A DNA stretch of 64,000 nt from Whitmania pigra (GCA_021613335.1 JAJTWR010000182.1:1351001-1415000), one strand, 5' to 3'; positions 23,641 through 37,932 are shown, counted from the first letter of the stretch. Program-made: numbers and translations. Notes: generated by a model not told the origin, from the letters alone.

Positions 23641-24346
23641 TATACAAATAGGAATATTGAATGTGATCAAGAACTTGAATAACAATGCAATAAGTCCAGG
23701 CAGATGAGTCTCCATAGAAATTCTTTCATTTCACGAACGAGCATCACGAAATAATTGTTGTTCCTTGATGCGAATGACCCCCTGAAAAATGTTTTGAGCC
23801 TTTAAAAATATTTTTTTCTGAAAAAGTTTTTATTGCCATAGAAATCGAAAAATAAAATTTTAGGGCAATATCGGTGTACTTTCATCTGTTTGTCTTAAAA
23901 ACTTTTCTCATTGGAATCAAATGCAAGGCATTTCAATATTAAATTTTCAATGACAATCATTTTTACAAAAATAATTCCTTCAATAATAACAACAACAACA
24001 ATAATAATAATAATAATATAATTGCATTTAAAGATATTGAAATAGTTTATTTTCATTGGTAAGCCAAAAAAAATAACAACACTCTTTTAAATCTACTTAG
24101 GAATTAAAGGCATTTTGGGACTCGGAAGAATGGCTTGATAATGGCTATTTCGAAAAGCTATTTCTGCTTCTACGCGAAATGTTAAAACTCCATTTGCGTT
24201 TAAATCTGCTATTTTTTAATTTAAAAACAAGATGATTTCATGTGACCAATTAATCGAAAATGACCTAAAATCACTTTAGTTCAAAGGGTTATTGTTGGCA
24301 TTTATCAAGCTTTAAAGCTAAGAGAATTGTTTGAAGTTGAACAGTC

Positions 24347-24546
24347 TGTGGCGGATCTAGAACACTTTGGCGGGGCCATTGCAAGTAGTGGATAAAGTGG
24401 GAGAGGGGTAGCGGCTACTAAAATTTTCCAAAGTGATAAATTAATGAATTAATTTTTAAAGATTAAATTAAATTAGATTTAATTAATTTTTTCTTATATT
24501 TTACAAATCACGCTCACCGCATCGTCTCCTTAAATCCACCACCGCT
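24347..24546. mobile_element. Possible short MITE
   Basis: The left edge GTGGCGGATCTAGAA and the inverted right edge GTGGTGGATTTAAGG match at 11 of 15 positions, and the interior of about 200 bp becomes strongly AT-rich. GTGGCGGATC is a frequent terminus of short DNA transposons. No clear target duplication is visible. Confidence 0.3.
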
Positions 24547-26032
24547 TGTAGTGATACCACCTCGGACCTCTTAATGTCGTAATGTGTAGATTAACATATT
24601 TAATTCAATTAGACCACAAAATGGAACCATTCCGAATTGAAAACAGATGAGCCGTTAATTCATATCGATTCCATTCGCTCCACTGTGATCTGTCTTAATG
24701 TGAGAAAAATCCCGCATTTACATCCAATGATTTTCTGTTTTGTTTTGATGCCAACGCTTACTCACCCCATCAAGTTGAGCATTCATTGAGAGTCGCTGAT
24801 CGATTGGTCCCCTCAGAAACCTTGGAAAAAAGAATTCTATTTTGATGGCCATTTGATGGTTATTTGATAATAAATAATAACAATAATAATGAAATACATT
24901 ATTTTACATGGAATCCATAAAAGTTGAAAGAATAAATTAAACTTTTAGGAACTTTTGTTGTTCTATGCTGTCGGCTGGTGTAAAAAAAAAGGATTACCGG
25001 CGTATTTCTGTTTGAGAGAATATTTCTTCGGAGACCAAAAGCGATTATAATAAACGAATCTGTATTTTTTAATTTAAATTTAATGGTAAGAAATGTAGGT
25101 AAAAATAACGTTTAACAACTTCTACGGTCTAAATACTGGTTAATTTTCCAGGCTAATCTGAATGGGCTTCTTGAGACAATTTCTGCCAAAACCATTTTCG
25201 GACTTAATCATTATTTTATGTTTCGGTCGAAACTGAAGCCAAGATTTGGTCAGTCTCTCATTCAAATCACAAACTGACATCCACTTCATGTTAAATTGAT
25301 TAGTCGTTTGAGAGACAACACATCACCAATCCCTGAATCCTGTTTCTTCCAACTTGACATTTGACAAGAAGCGAAAAAATAAAGGTCATCTCAGGTTGTG
25401 CGAAGGTTGATCAAACCACCCCAAGATAAAAACTCAAATGATGTAAAAAAAACTGAAATAGATTAATTGGGAAGAACCCCAACGCTGTTGGTTAGTGGAT
25501 GCCCAGAAATGCCTTACAGAAAATAGAAAGGGGTGTTTTGCTAGGTAGAGGCTCATCAATTTGTTTCTCCTTCAAAATCTGACAAGTAAAAAATTAAGAT
25601 TTGCTTGCTAGTTGGCTTGTGCAGTGGTCCTAATTCCGAGGATGTCAGTAATTATCATCAATAATGGAAAAATTATAAAAAAAACGTTCAACTAAATATT
25701 TAAAGAAATACAATAACTTTGATTAAGATGATTTCTTCTAAACTAAGTTACGATTCGAGTACAAAAAATGTTCGTCTAACACATAAAAATTTGCTTTAAA
25801 AGTATTTCTATTGAAAATTATTTTTAAAAATTTACATGCATGAATAAAGTTAATTCTTCACAAGAATAATTTTGTTTACATATAGGGTTCGACTCGTAAA
25901 AGCTAATCTTTGCAGTCTCTCGTTTGGTAGTCTAGTTTATGTTTAGCTGGTGACATTGTGCTGATTTCACAGAAATGGCAGGTGTTGAAGTGACGCCTTT
26001 GAGTTAGTTGGATTATTAATGTCATATTTATG

Positions 26033-26808
26033 ATGGCGGGTTTTAACATCACAAACAATATCGTTTCAGTTGAATATTGTGACCACCCGGATGATCCTAA
26101 TTACGTGTTGGTGACAGCAGAAATTCCTCAGCTACAGAAAGTCTGGTGCTGCAGAAAACGAGAGAATGCATCCATTGATTTCCATCTAACCGACAAGTAA
26201 TACTTTTTATACTTGTATTTTATAAATTTAAAATAAAAATAGGGACCATATACAAATTGTGCCAAAGTAAAATTAGTAAATGTTTTACTTATTTAAATTA
26301 TTTCATTGTCGGTTGCTTCAGTTCCTTCTTGCTTGTTGTCAAAATGTATGATGGGTCAAAAGTTTATAAACTTGACATCAAAAGGCTGCCGAGACAAATT
26401 TTAGAAGATCCTATCAAGACCTATTACAAGGTTTTTAGTACTCCAACGTTTGTCTGACATGGTGCTGATAAACATAGAAGATATTTTGTGTAATTATGTT
26501 TTTGTCAAACACTTGTCATAAAAATTAGAACATATGGAATTTTCATTATTGGCACTAGAGTTATTTCATCCATGTATTTGTCTATGAAAAGAAAACTGTT
26601 GTTTGTAATAAAAATAAAATTTCATCCTGATGTTTTGATTTTCTTTTCATAGTTGCTCATGTTTATCCTGATATCACTCTGAAATCATGAATATTCGGTG
26701 CAGGTCAACGGGGACATGATAGAAATCTACCTTCACAAGAAAGTACCAGAGTCCTGGTCACAGTACTTGTCTAGCAGTGGACTCGATCATTCCACCAACA
26801 CAGCCTGA
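26033..26808 (+). CDS. Small CS/Hsp20-like domain protein
   Basis: A three-exon model: 26033-26196, 26322-26430 and 26704-26808, totalling 125 residues. All introns are GT-AG and phases agree (2, then 0). The protein is almost wholly one beta-sandwich-like domain: VSVEYCDHPDDPNYVLVTAE opens it, SFLLVVKMYDGSKVYKLDI and MIEIYLHKK form later strands, and WSQYL with a short tail closes it. The late IEI-L-K...W-L pattern is typical of CS domains (p23, SGT1, NudC, PIH1 families), which usually act as HSP90 co-chaperones or assembly factors. The start ATG at 26033 is preceded by an out-of-frame ATG that stops at once. Codon-level continuity over three exons makes a chance model unlikely. I do not recognise the orthologue; the chaperone role is only a family-level inference. 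Confidence 0.72.
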
Positions 26809-29800
26809 AGTCCTTGTGATGATTAATGATCGTATTTTTATCGTCGATAATTACTATTTTTACCGGAGTTTTTTATTACTACTATCAGCAGAATTTACTT
26901 TCTGTGCTCGATGTTTTCTCTGATGAATCTCCTTTGTGTTCTAAGATTTCATGATCATTTAGGAGTGAATATCTCTCATGTTGTCCTTTTTGTTTATGGT
27001 TCGAGTGTGCTTCATTTGAACACTTTCTATGCTGCATCGAATGAAATCATGCCGTAAAACTTCTATCTCTACATTAAGACCAAGTTTGTCTTTGTTTAAT
27101 GTCATCTCAAACCTCACAGCTTAATATCCTCGGATCGAAGTCGATATCACTAGAATTACTCTCGCCAAGTAATTTCAATTATGTGCTTATTGCTTGTAGA
27201 TCATAAACATGTTACAGAGTTGCTTATATTTTACTGACAAGTTCCTATTAAGAAATTAAGTTTTGACCAAGAGAAATTGATCTCAAAAGATATAAATTGC
27301 TTATTACTCTCATTTATTGATTTACTCTTGCTTTCCATCTAGTTCGGTCGAAATACACGTATTTTGTGTATTTTCAGGTTTTATTCGGCTTTCGTCGGAT
27401 CCGACTTCGCTTTCTGTCTGTATGTCTGTCTGGAATGTTGTATGAACGAGTCGTTGTTGCGATCATGTTTGTTGTGCGTCGCTAGTTAACTAGTCTTCGA
27501 CTGTTTTGCTTCACGATGTTTTGAGAAGTTTATTTTGTTTTTAAATAAACAATTGATCTTATAATCAGCGCTACATAATTTCACTTGAGAAGTTTCTTCT
27601 GCCTTGATTAATTTTCGTTTGTTCGCTGGATCGTCCTTGGTTATGTTTCAGTCGCAAGGATAGTAGGAAGTTATTGTTTAGTCGCAAGGATAGTAGGAAG
27701 TTATTGTTTAGTCGCTAGGATAACAGAAATTTATTATTTAGTCGCTAGGAGAGAAAAAAATGGTTGAATTTTTGTCATGGTTATCTTTGTAATTTCTTAA
27801 TCATTTGCATTTTGTTTTATAAGTGACTCTATATAGGACTATCATTTGAAGAGAATTTAATTAGAGATTGTAACTTTACTGTTATTATTACTATTATTAT
27901 TATCATTAGCGATGATAATATTGGTAATAGTGGTAATATTGATATAAAACATCCGTAAAGGCCTTTTTAGTTTTTTCTCAATTAAGAAGTCCATCCACCT
28001 TTCGTCCTCGGGCGACGTTGCGGTTCGAAGAATCGATAAAAATCTCCACTTTCCTCCGTGAAATCATTGCTTGGAGCTGCAGTCGGAGTCGTCTGCTCGT
28101 TGTGCTCAGATTGCTTCCTAGTGAAGTAGATTTGATCGATATTGCATCTGATTGTTAATCTCATTATTCTAACATTTTCATTACATTAACTTCATTATTG
28201 CCATTATTTCATGACATTTCTTATTGGAATAAAGAAGTACATGGCTTTATAATTGGTCGAGAGTTCAATTAGTCTTCTGTGAGGAGCCGTTGATTAGCGC
28301 TGATGCATTCTGGAATGAAGTCCCCGTCTTGTTAGTTCTTCCATCTTCATCCATCCATCCGTCCGTCCCTCTAGTCCGTTGCTGATGCACTTGCTTTTAG
28401 CTTAGATTTATGAAGCATTTTGCAGCCATCGCTGGCCATCCATGTCGACTTCCAACTCTCACGTCGTCTTCTCCCTGTTTTTGTGATATTTTAAATCTCG
28501 ACAAAAGATAATGCAGCAAATATTTGTTTTGACCGACTGATAACCAACTGATAGTGCGGCCTAATGATAGGGGTTTGAATGAAATATTAGCAAGGAAACC
28601 AGTGAAGCGTGTGCGTATAAGTTTCGATAAGAGGTGATAGTCTCATAAGGATCTCCTTCAAAGTGCACGTTACAAGGCTCTCTTCACTCCGCCTAGCGAC
28701 ATCATGCGGGCGTGTCGGCCGGTGTTCAAACCCCCCCGTCGGTCTCTTCGGTTCTCTTTCTGGATGTCCTGGTGCGTCTCCCTACGCAGATGGCTACTTA
28801 ACAGTGAATGATTGTGACCAGTCAAGCGAGACCGTTCGGTATCTAGTGATGTGCTGTTTCGGAGTTTGTTTATGTTCTTCTAAGTTTGTTTATGTTTCGC
28901 TGAATTTCTTTTTATGGTCTTTTTAGAACTAAATTGATGGGAGTCCTTGTTCGAGACTTTTTGACACTAAGTGTCGTCGTACTTAATGAACGAATGCGAT
29001 TTGCAACTCACTTGATGTCAAAAATAACTCAATTATCGACCCACTCTTCCATCGTCAAGTTTTGATTTTATTTCCTTCAATTCAATTTGCTGCAGGCAGG
29101 TTCGATACCTGCCTTCGGAGACGAGTTGATTAGCGACGGCAGTAGAGTTTCTGAATTTAACGAATCGAAATGCCGACAAATGTCCATTATTTATATAAAT
29201 GGATTTAAATTTATGGACATCAAAATGGATATAAATTTTTCTGTCAAATTGTTGATGGTAGTGGTTGTAGAGTTTGTCTCTAAAAATATGACTAAATTGA
29301 CTAAATAGTTAAATCAATATTTAAATCTAACTTTATTTGATGATAAGTTGTGCAACTTTGTGGCTCTTAATTAAAATCTCCGTCATCATCACTATCACCA
29401 ACAACATCATCATCATCATCATCGAAAGGAGCTTCCATCGCAGCATCCGCAACATCTGTCCACCACTCGGAAGATAGCATCCATGAGGAAATGATCCTAT
29501 TGGTCGTTGGAAATTTGAATGGCATTGATATCATTATCATGAACGCCATCAGCATCGTCTTCCTCCTCCTCTTCTCAGGTTTGATTCTCAGCAAAAAGGC
29601 AGGGAGATGGGGTTATAAAAAGCGCCACCATAAAGTGTGGGTGTCACAAATTACTTGGAATAGGCGTCCGTAATTGTAATTTCTAAGCGATCAATTATTT
29701 ATTTAATTTTGCCATACTCGCAGGATGTTTTAGTGGTTACAAGAACTGTCCTTACAAACGGATGACGGACATTTTTTGGAAAAATCGTTTCGCATTGTCT

Positions 29801-29932
29801 TTGTCGTCTGCAGGAGCAAACTAAACTCACTAATTGAGATATCTATTATTGAGACAAAAGCACAAATATTCGTCCGTAAAAAAAAAACAATCCAGTATCC
29901 GGTTGATCCTTCGGCGACACTAAGTCGTCAAG
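26809..29932. other. Intergenic, between CS-domain gene and MAB21 gene
   Basis: No exon recognised. It contains a 30-bp tandem repeat, ATT/GAT simple repeats and, at 29096-29112, an isolated tRNA T-arm-like hairpin. AATAAA at 27544-27549 could end the CS-domain transcript. Confidence 0.5.
27651..27762. repeat. 30-bp tandem repeat, four copies
   Basis: GTCGC(A/T)AGGATAGTAGGAAG units start at 27651, 27681, 27711 and 27741. The last two copies are more diverged. Confidence 0.9.
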
Positions 29933-32657
29933 ATGATGGCAGCTCAGAGCAAGCTGCTTTTCCAGCTGAACAAATATTGCAACGAAAGAGTTCATTCCAG
30001 GAAGCAAAACATTTCCAAGACCATCAGAGAAGTTTGCAAGGTCGTCCAAGAAGTTCTCAAGGAGGTCGAAGTTCAGGAGCCCAGGTTCATAAGTTCACTG
30101 ACCGAGATTAACGGCCATTACGAGGGACTGACGGTTCTGTCGCCGAATGAATTCGAAGTCATTCTGTACCTCAATCAGATGGGCGTCTTCAACTTTGTGG
30201 ACGACGGAGCCATTCCTGGATGCGCTGTTCTGAAGCTCAGCGATGGCAGGAAAAGATCCATGTCTCTCTGGGTGGAGTTCATCACAGCGTCTGGATATCT
30301 TTCCGCCCGTAAGATCAGGAGCCGGTTCCAGACGTTGGTGGCTCAGGTGAGATGGATGAAGTTATTAAGTTATTATTATTTCTATTAATCAAGTTTGTGA
30401 TTGAAGATGTTTGTTTTTAAACTTGAATTATTTCAATAGTTGAACTAGTATCAATAGCAGATTTTATTATCAATCAACATCTCCATTAAATATGTTATTA
30501 TAAATACTGCTATCATCACTAAAGAAAAGAACATCTAATTACATTTAAAAGTAAAAATGTGTAAAAAACTAAAAGATATTTTTTCCTTCTGGAACCTTTC
30601 ATTGAAACACATAATTTTATTATAAATATATCGAAATAATAATTTATATATATAAACACATATGTTATAAATATATCGAAATAATAATTTATATATATAA
30701 ACACATGATTATGTTATAAATATATCGAAATAATATTAGAAATTAAAACTCAGAAAGGAAATGATCAATAGAAAGATTAAAAGACTTTTATTCTGTTCGA
30801 CATCGCACATAAATTTTACACCAGAAATTTCATGAGCTGGATTTTAGTAGCCACGGATTCTTCAGAGAATTGCAAATGTTTCCATTAAACGGTGTACATC
30901 TGGCACGAAATCAAAGGAGAGAGGTTTATTCCATCAGATCATGCGATGTTTCACACTTCGTTCCCTGTGGACTTTCTGTTCATATAACATTGTATTCATC
31001 GCCACATTATAACCAATAATTCCTTAATTATTCGTTAAATGAATGAAGTAAACACCACGCTAATCAATCTCACTCTCAAATATAAACAGATCGCTATCAT
31101 TTTTCAGCATTCTCCACTCAAATGTACACATTAACTTTGGCCATACTTGCTATTAGTGGCACACTTAAAAGATGAACATAGCGCCTTTCCACTTAAGATC
31201 TCCTCTGTTGACCACACGTCTCGAAAACTCACCTCATTAGCGGGATAATACTCTCAAACTCATCTTAAACAATGTGGCTATTCGGAATTTATGACCAATG
31301 TTTACAACTTTCATTTCTTTGACCAATTTAATTTCATGTATGCATTGCATGTGGCGTCAGAGGCGCCTAAATTGAAATATTAAAAATTGTTCACTCGTTA
31401 ATACTATATTACATATTGTAATATATAACATATTCAACGAATACTGCTCATTCCACATCAAACAGGCTGTGGACAAATGCAGTTACAGAGACTCGGTGAA
31501 GATGATGACGGACACGTCAGAAGTTAAGTTGAAAATCCGTGAACGTCACGTCGTACAGATAACTCCGGCATTCAAATGCTCTGGAATCTGGCCCAGGAGT
31601 GCGTCCCATTGGCCGCTGCCGCATATTCCTTGGCCCAACCCGAATCTTGTCGCTGAAGTCAAAACTGAAGGTGGGAGTGAGTTGTAGAAGTTAATGTGTT
31701 GGTTTTCAGTCGATAACTGTTTTTTTTCTTCTGGATAATTTCATAATTTCGTTGCTTGGTCATTCAAAATCAAATGATTTGAACGATTGGGAATCTGTTG
31801 CAGACGAATCTGTTATCCAACGAGTTAAGCCACGCATGGCAACAGTGGATCCAAACGATATTTATTTAATATTAAACGTAAAAAGCAAAATTTTATAAGC
31901 TCGATTGATAAGATTTAAGAATGAGGTAACCGTTTATAAGAGATCTATTCATTTGCATCAATTCGAATTAAAATATTCATGACTTCAGAATTATTTATCG
32001 CTATTTTAAATACTCGCAAAGTATGTTCAATCATTTCAGAATGAGTTAGAAGGAAAAAGTTTTCAAGTAGAACATAATTAAACAAATAAATACTATTACC
32101 TGGAAAATTTTGTTTGAGTGATAGAAAAGCAAATGCCTCTGTTTATAATGGCTTCGAAAGCACTTAAGACCTTTAATTATTGAATTAATTTAACAGGTTT
32201 TGACCTTTTGTCCCGAGAGAGCATTTACATGAAGGACAAACAATCGGCTGCGGAAGGAGACGCTTGGGTCATTTCATTTCAGCAGGCAGAAATGATCCTC
32301 CTTCTTGGAGGTTGCAGGCGAAAATGTCTGAGCATCCTCAAGACTCTCAGAGACAAACATCTCGATCTACCCGGAAAGCCGATAGAAAATTATCACATGA
32401 AGACGTTGCTGTTGTACGAGTGCGAGAAACATCCCAGAGAAATGGAATGGGACGAGACTTGCCTCGGAGATCGCATCAACGGCATACTTCTCCAATTGAT
32501 TTCCTGTCTGCAGAACCGTAAATGTCCCCACTATTTCCTCCCCGGATTAGACCTCTTCAGGGGCAAATCTTCATCATCCATGGATAATGCCGCCAAGCAA
32601 ACGTGGCGCATATTGAGGGAGCTACTCACCAATTCACGATGTCTAGAAAAGTTGTAA
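29933..32657 (+). CDS. MAB21L: MAB21L1/MAB21L2 orthologue
   Basis: Three exons: 29933-30346, 31466-31670 and 32197-32657. Their 1080 nt give 359 residues, the same length as vertebrate MAB21L1/2. Introns are GT-AG with phases 0 and 1. Conservation is very high: KTIREVCKVVQEVLKEVEVQ, YLNQMGVFNFVDDG, SMSLWVEFITASGYLSARKI, IWPRSASHWPLPHIPWP and NYHMKTLLLYECEKHPRE. The fold is the nucleotidyltransferase-like one shared with cGAS; EFE at residues 73-75 aligns with the metal-binding E-x-D region, but MAB21L1/2 catalysis is not established. Vertebrate paralogues are developmental regulators (eye, body wall) and have intronless coding regions, unlike this gene. The start MMAAQSK matches the family start MIAAQAK. 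AATAAA follows at 32877-32882. Confidence 0.97.
30619..30734. repeat. AT-rich tandem repeat within MAB21 intron 1
   Basis: TTATAAATATATCGAAATAA units recur near 30619, 30665 and 30715 (period about 46-50 bp), each followed by TTTATATATATAAACACAT. Confidence 0.9.
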
Positions 32658-32876
32658 GAAAGGAAGAATGCACAAACTCGTTGAGGCATAAAATCTATCA
32701 ATTTCAATCACATTTCAGAATATCTGTTTGAGAAATGTATCTCTTCTTACTTCCTGGCGTTCAAATGTACATGCCGAAGCCTGTTTTAGGTAGTTTTTAG
32801 CGGTGTGCAATATTTTTAGATTTCATTTGACTCCTAAAATATAATTTCTTCTCAATATGTGATGGATATTTTTAGT

Positions 32877-32882
32877 AATAAA
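32877..32882 (+). promoter_or_regulatory. Poly(A) signal AATAAA
   Basis: First AATAAA after the MAB21 stop codon, 220 nt downstream. Confidence 0.4.
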
Positions 32883-34734
32883 TTGATCATTTAGTGACTT
32901 CTTAAAATAATTTTCTTAGCGATTTAAATTTTCGCTGAGAAGACTTATACTTTATTTAACTTTTTGTTACTTTTAAAATGATCTGCGATCTCTTGACAAC
33001 ATGGACGAAGAAAATTGTTTACCTTTAAGTGTTTTAAACTTGTCACCGACTGGCGATCTAGTTTTGATATTGTGATAATGATTAAATATTTGAAAGTGGT
33101 AAACACTGCTTCACAAATGTCATGAAAAGCATGCGTTCAACTCTACAGCGGACGACTTTGATGTGCGAGGAATAACTTAGATCTTCCCTAAAGTCTAGTA
33201 TTTGTTCATAAAATCTCAAAATATTATTTCAGTAGACTTAAGAGATCCATTTAGCTAATGAGCGCGCACGTCCATTAATACGGCGGAACGTGTGTTTGTA
33301 AACAGTGTATCCGCGTTGCAGGTCACATCTACGCGTCCATATCTGGAGTGATAACAGTCGTTAAGGAAGCTGCCTGTGTGGATTTTATGTCCATTTTATT
33401 GGCGGTCGGTCTGATAAAAGATGATTGGAGATCATTGGAAGATCTTTGGAAGATCTTTGGAGTGCAACGGTTGTTGTTGTTGTTGTTGTTACTGAGTCTC
33501 CCTTCGTACTGTTCGTGTACCATGGTCTATTAAACTTTTACTTATTAAACTTAATTTGTTTATTAAACACCCTACTAGATAATTAAAGATTATTTAATAT
33601 ATTGTCACTCTATCTCATTTGCATGTGCGTGTCTGTAAGCCATAACACGTCACACATGCATTTGATAAACCCCCACCTCATTAAATATTCATAATATGTT
33701 TATTTCCATCCACCTTTCATTCTCTAATGGTCAGTTGATCTGGTCAGTTAGGAAGGTTGTTGTCTGGAACTTGTCTTGTTGTCTCGGGAGTGAAGGTGGA
33801 TGTCAGGTGTTTGTGCGAGTGTGAGTTTGTGAGTGATCAACAGAGCGGCAACGATGCATTAACAATGGCAATGATATCAATTTTAAGAACAACATCGATG
33901 ATGGCATTAGAAAAATATTATGATTAATATTATATTATATAATTAGTAATATAGAATGCTATTATTAATGATTAATAATGTGACAAGTTTATGTGTTAAG
34001 GACTTCTAAAAATTGACTATTTGGGTAACATAATTAGACCGATTCAGAAACTTCAATAGTCCTAACGACAACATAATTAACCGGCCAGAGCTTTTGTTAT
34101 CCTAGGCAAAGATGATATTCTAGGTGATGGTTGTCGGTGGTTGTGATGATGATGACGCTGATGATAACGATTATCCTCACGACTGTCTTTGTACTTTCCC
34201 TCTTCCTATTTCCCTCCTTACAAGCACTTGTTTCGTTGAGAAGGGTAGGTGGCCTGTCGAGTTAATGGCCTGTGATTGTTGAAAGGATGTTCGATCGCTC
34301 CTTATTAAGTAGATAAATGTCTACCCCATCCAAGCTTTCCATCCAAACCCTTGCCAAAGAATTGTAATTCGAAACACATGATGTAGCGCACACTTGACCA
34401 TCACGTCATCTCTTTCTTCCTGAATCTTTGGATGCATCTTTGATCGATGGCTATCGATGACACATTTGCACGTACCGCTCGATGTATCATTGCCTGTCTC
34501 CGTTGATGTGTTCTTCTGCTTATAGATTAAATATCTTTTTTTTTAGCTGCATCATCGCTTAGTCTTACTAAGAACACCTGTCCTTATATAAGGTTACCTA
34601 ATCCAGGCTGGGCTTCAAACTCTCGGAACTCGTCTGTCATTAAGGAGGCAAATGAGAGGACACCGTTAAGTCTTGCCGTCCACTACGATGATGACGTTGA
34701 TGACGATGACAGTTGAAGCGTTAATGATAATGTC

Positions 34735-34796
34735 GATGACGATGATGGCGATGATGGTGATGATGATTGATGATGATGATGATGATTGATGATGAT

Positions 34797-34870
<74 letters not shown>

Positions 34871-34892
34871 GATGATGATGATGATGATGATG
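34735..34892. repeat. GAT/TGA trinucleotide tract
   Basis: Nearly pure GATGAT with four ATTGAT interruptions. Confidence 0.95.
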
Positions 34893-35204
34893 ATGGTGGG
34901 TTAAATTTGTCGACGCGAATTCAGATAAGATGCTTTACCCTCGAGACTTAGTATCGATAACTGAATGAATTTGGAGTGGTGACGACGACGACGACGAAGG
35001 CTGGGGTGGTGATAATGATCACTGATTCATACGCAGACAAGGTCATCGTAAACCAGGAACACATCTACATGACATCATCTGATGACCATGTATTGCTTTT
35101 CTGAGAACAAATTGAACTAAATTGATTGTTCAGAAGTAACTCCTGGGAAGTGTATTCATTTTTTTTCGGGGGACTAGAGGAATAAATGAATTCCTGATGA
35201 CGAT

Positions 35205-35439
<235 letters not shown>

Positions 35440-37932
35440 CAGAGGACTATGGCCGCCGTGCAGCGGTGGGGGTCTTAGATACGGCTGAATACGTCCAGTC
35501 TAATACAAGCGCAATCATTCAGGCGACCATTCCGCCGAGTATAATGCGGTCACGCGATATTCATGTCTACAGCTGGTAAGTCTCCAACTATCTGTCTCTC
35601 AGTCTAATGGTATCCACCTACTTCTGTGATACTACACTTGTTTTGTATCATTTCAGAATCATGTATCATCGCTATCTCTATCTAGCATCTCTATCCTATC
35701 ACCGGTTGCCTGCGCGAATGTGATTCCAGTTCCGTCGTTAATTGGAGTTCATTGTGCCAAGTTATCGTTGATTAACTGACGCGATCTGTTTATACGTGAT
35801 GGTCATAAAATGGAGAAAGACGAACAGAGACAAGCAGAATGACAGGTAGGGATACACGAGCCATGGTTTTAGCTAACACTGATTGTGTTAACGAAGTGCC
35901 AACAATGTGTCACATGTTGGTTCTCCATCTTGAGGTTTTTCGACCCTCGTACATGCAATACTCTATATTGCTGTTCACTTATTAATGCCTGATTACTCAT
36001 CAAGTATTCATTAGTCAGAAAGTCGGTTTTTCCCATGAATTGTTTTGATCGTGGTTCGGAATACGTGTTGGTTGTATAATGTATAACGAGTTGTTTTTGT
36101 GATGATTTGATGATGCAGTCGGAGACGATAATAATGATTGAATCTTTTCTCATTGATAAGTTTTCTTGGCCCGAGGCTCAAACGCAAAGTGGCATCGCCG
36201 TGTCCTATCTTCGACAGGCCTCAATTTCCTTCGTGGCCTTCGGAAACAGGTTGTTCGAATCCTTTCACATACCCGTGTATCGCTTGATGGTTGTACATTC
36301 CCCTATCTTTCTATTTCTCTCTCCCCATTTTCTCCAAAGTTGATGTCCTTTCCTTCCAAAGGAATTTGTCTCCACATCGCGTGATGAGGAGCTGATGAAA
36401 AAGTTATTAGGAAATCAGTGTTCTTGTTTCCGAAAGGTCGTTGAACGACCGCCTGTCACGAGATGTTGAAGCCAGTGTGTGAATCGAAAATGTGCATCTA
36501 TTAAACATGGTTGTTATAAGAAAATATGAACAGTCCAAATCATCTCAGTTATGCAACGGACTATAATCAAATAAATATAAAAAAATAGAAAATATGAACA
36601 CATGTGGTTGAGTGTTTTGGAAAAACCAATCAAAAACTGATTCAATTGGAAGCTCGCCATAAAATGTAGTTCTGAAGTTTTTACTGAAAGTATGTCAAAA
36701 ATAAGTACAGATTAGTCGATCTTATCAGGAGTTACGCAGCTCGTGACTTCCGCAGTTACCATTGTCAATTCTTTTGGCCCGTGTCCTCGCACGTGCTTAT
36801 CAACAGAAAGGCTTCGATTAAGTCAACATTGGAATTAACAAATATTTACTAATAACAAATTACGAAAATTAATTTTTTTCGTCATGAGATGACTTTGAAT
36901 GCATTAGTCTTTTTTATGATTAATACTTCACGTAATATTGCTCGTTGTCCGCAGAATGTGGTATCAAAATTGGAGAAAATGTCAATTATATGGATAAAAA
37001 AAAATTTCTTTGGTTCAGAAGTATTACAAAATGAAACAGGCATTTTTATACTAATACTTGTTAGTGAAGATTGTTCTCGATTCGTGTCGAAATAGATGGT
37101 AACAAATTAAATTGATTAGAAATTTAGAATATTATCTTTTGTCAATTATAATTTTATCAATTTAAAACAATTATGACAATTTAAAACATTCAAAAAATTG
37201 CAAATTAAAATAACGCCATACCTTAGAATTATTTGAAAATAAAAACGGTAGATGGCGCAACGGAGTTTCTGAGCTGGTTCCCTGCTGGCGTGTGCAGACA
37301 TGCGCATCCAATAATGATCGCTTCAATGGTCACTGCTATCTGGACACTCATCTAAAGATAACTGGATAAGAGAATGAACTTCGGTTTAATAACTTTTTTA
37401 AATTACTAATTAACGAAGACATATTAACATCTTCTGCTCACATTTTATTACCTTCCTCTAATTCCATAACAAATAAATCTATTAATGCTTTAAAGAGAGC
37501 ACGAGGAAGTCATAACACTAAAATTGTGTTTCCTACTTGAGAGATTTGGCGAATAAAATTAATTTTGTAACTTTTAAACAAGAATACCAAAGTGAATTAA
37601 TAAGTTGTGCATTGTACCAAAGTGACACTTATCCGTGCTACAAATAAAAACGACTACATTATGAACTTCGGACGCTAACACAATCAAATAGCATTAGCAA
37701 ATTTCTTAACAAAACTCATACACCAGATCCAGATCACGACTGAGTTAGTAAGGACTCTGAGTTCGCGAGCAGTCCCACGTTGTCTACCAGGTTACTTAAC
37801 ATCACAACAAGCTTGTCCTAACAACATTTCCCAAGTTCATTTAGCCATCCACACACCCAACATCTCCCATGACCTTTAGCAAACCTAACTTTGGATAAGT
37901 GAAAAAACAACAGGATTGCTTTGAGGGCAAAA

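Larger units (their letters stand above)
21501..26032. other. Intergenic, AT-rich
   Basis: About 4.5 kb with no supportable exon. It contains a three-copy 38-bp repeat, GAT and GAATAT simple repeats and one possible MITE. Confidence 0.6.

Noticed and set aside
29096..29112. GCAGG-TTCGATA-CCTGC, a perfect tRNA T-arm-like hairpin
   Set aside because: No acceptor stem, D arm or anticodon arm at the right distance upstream; at most a tRNA-derived fragment.
33348..33533. 61-residue frame with a poly-Leu stretch
   Set aside because: The Leu run comes from a TTG repeat; there is an AG acceptor upstream but no partner exon.
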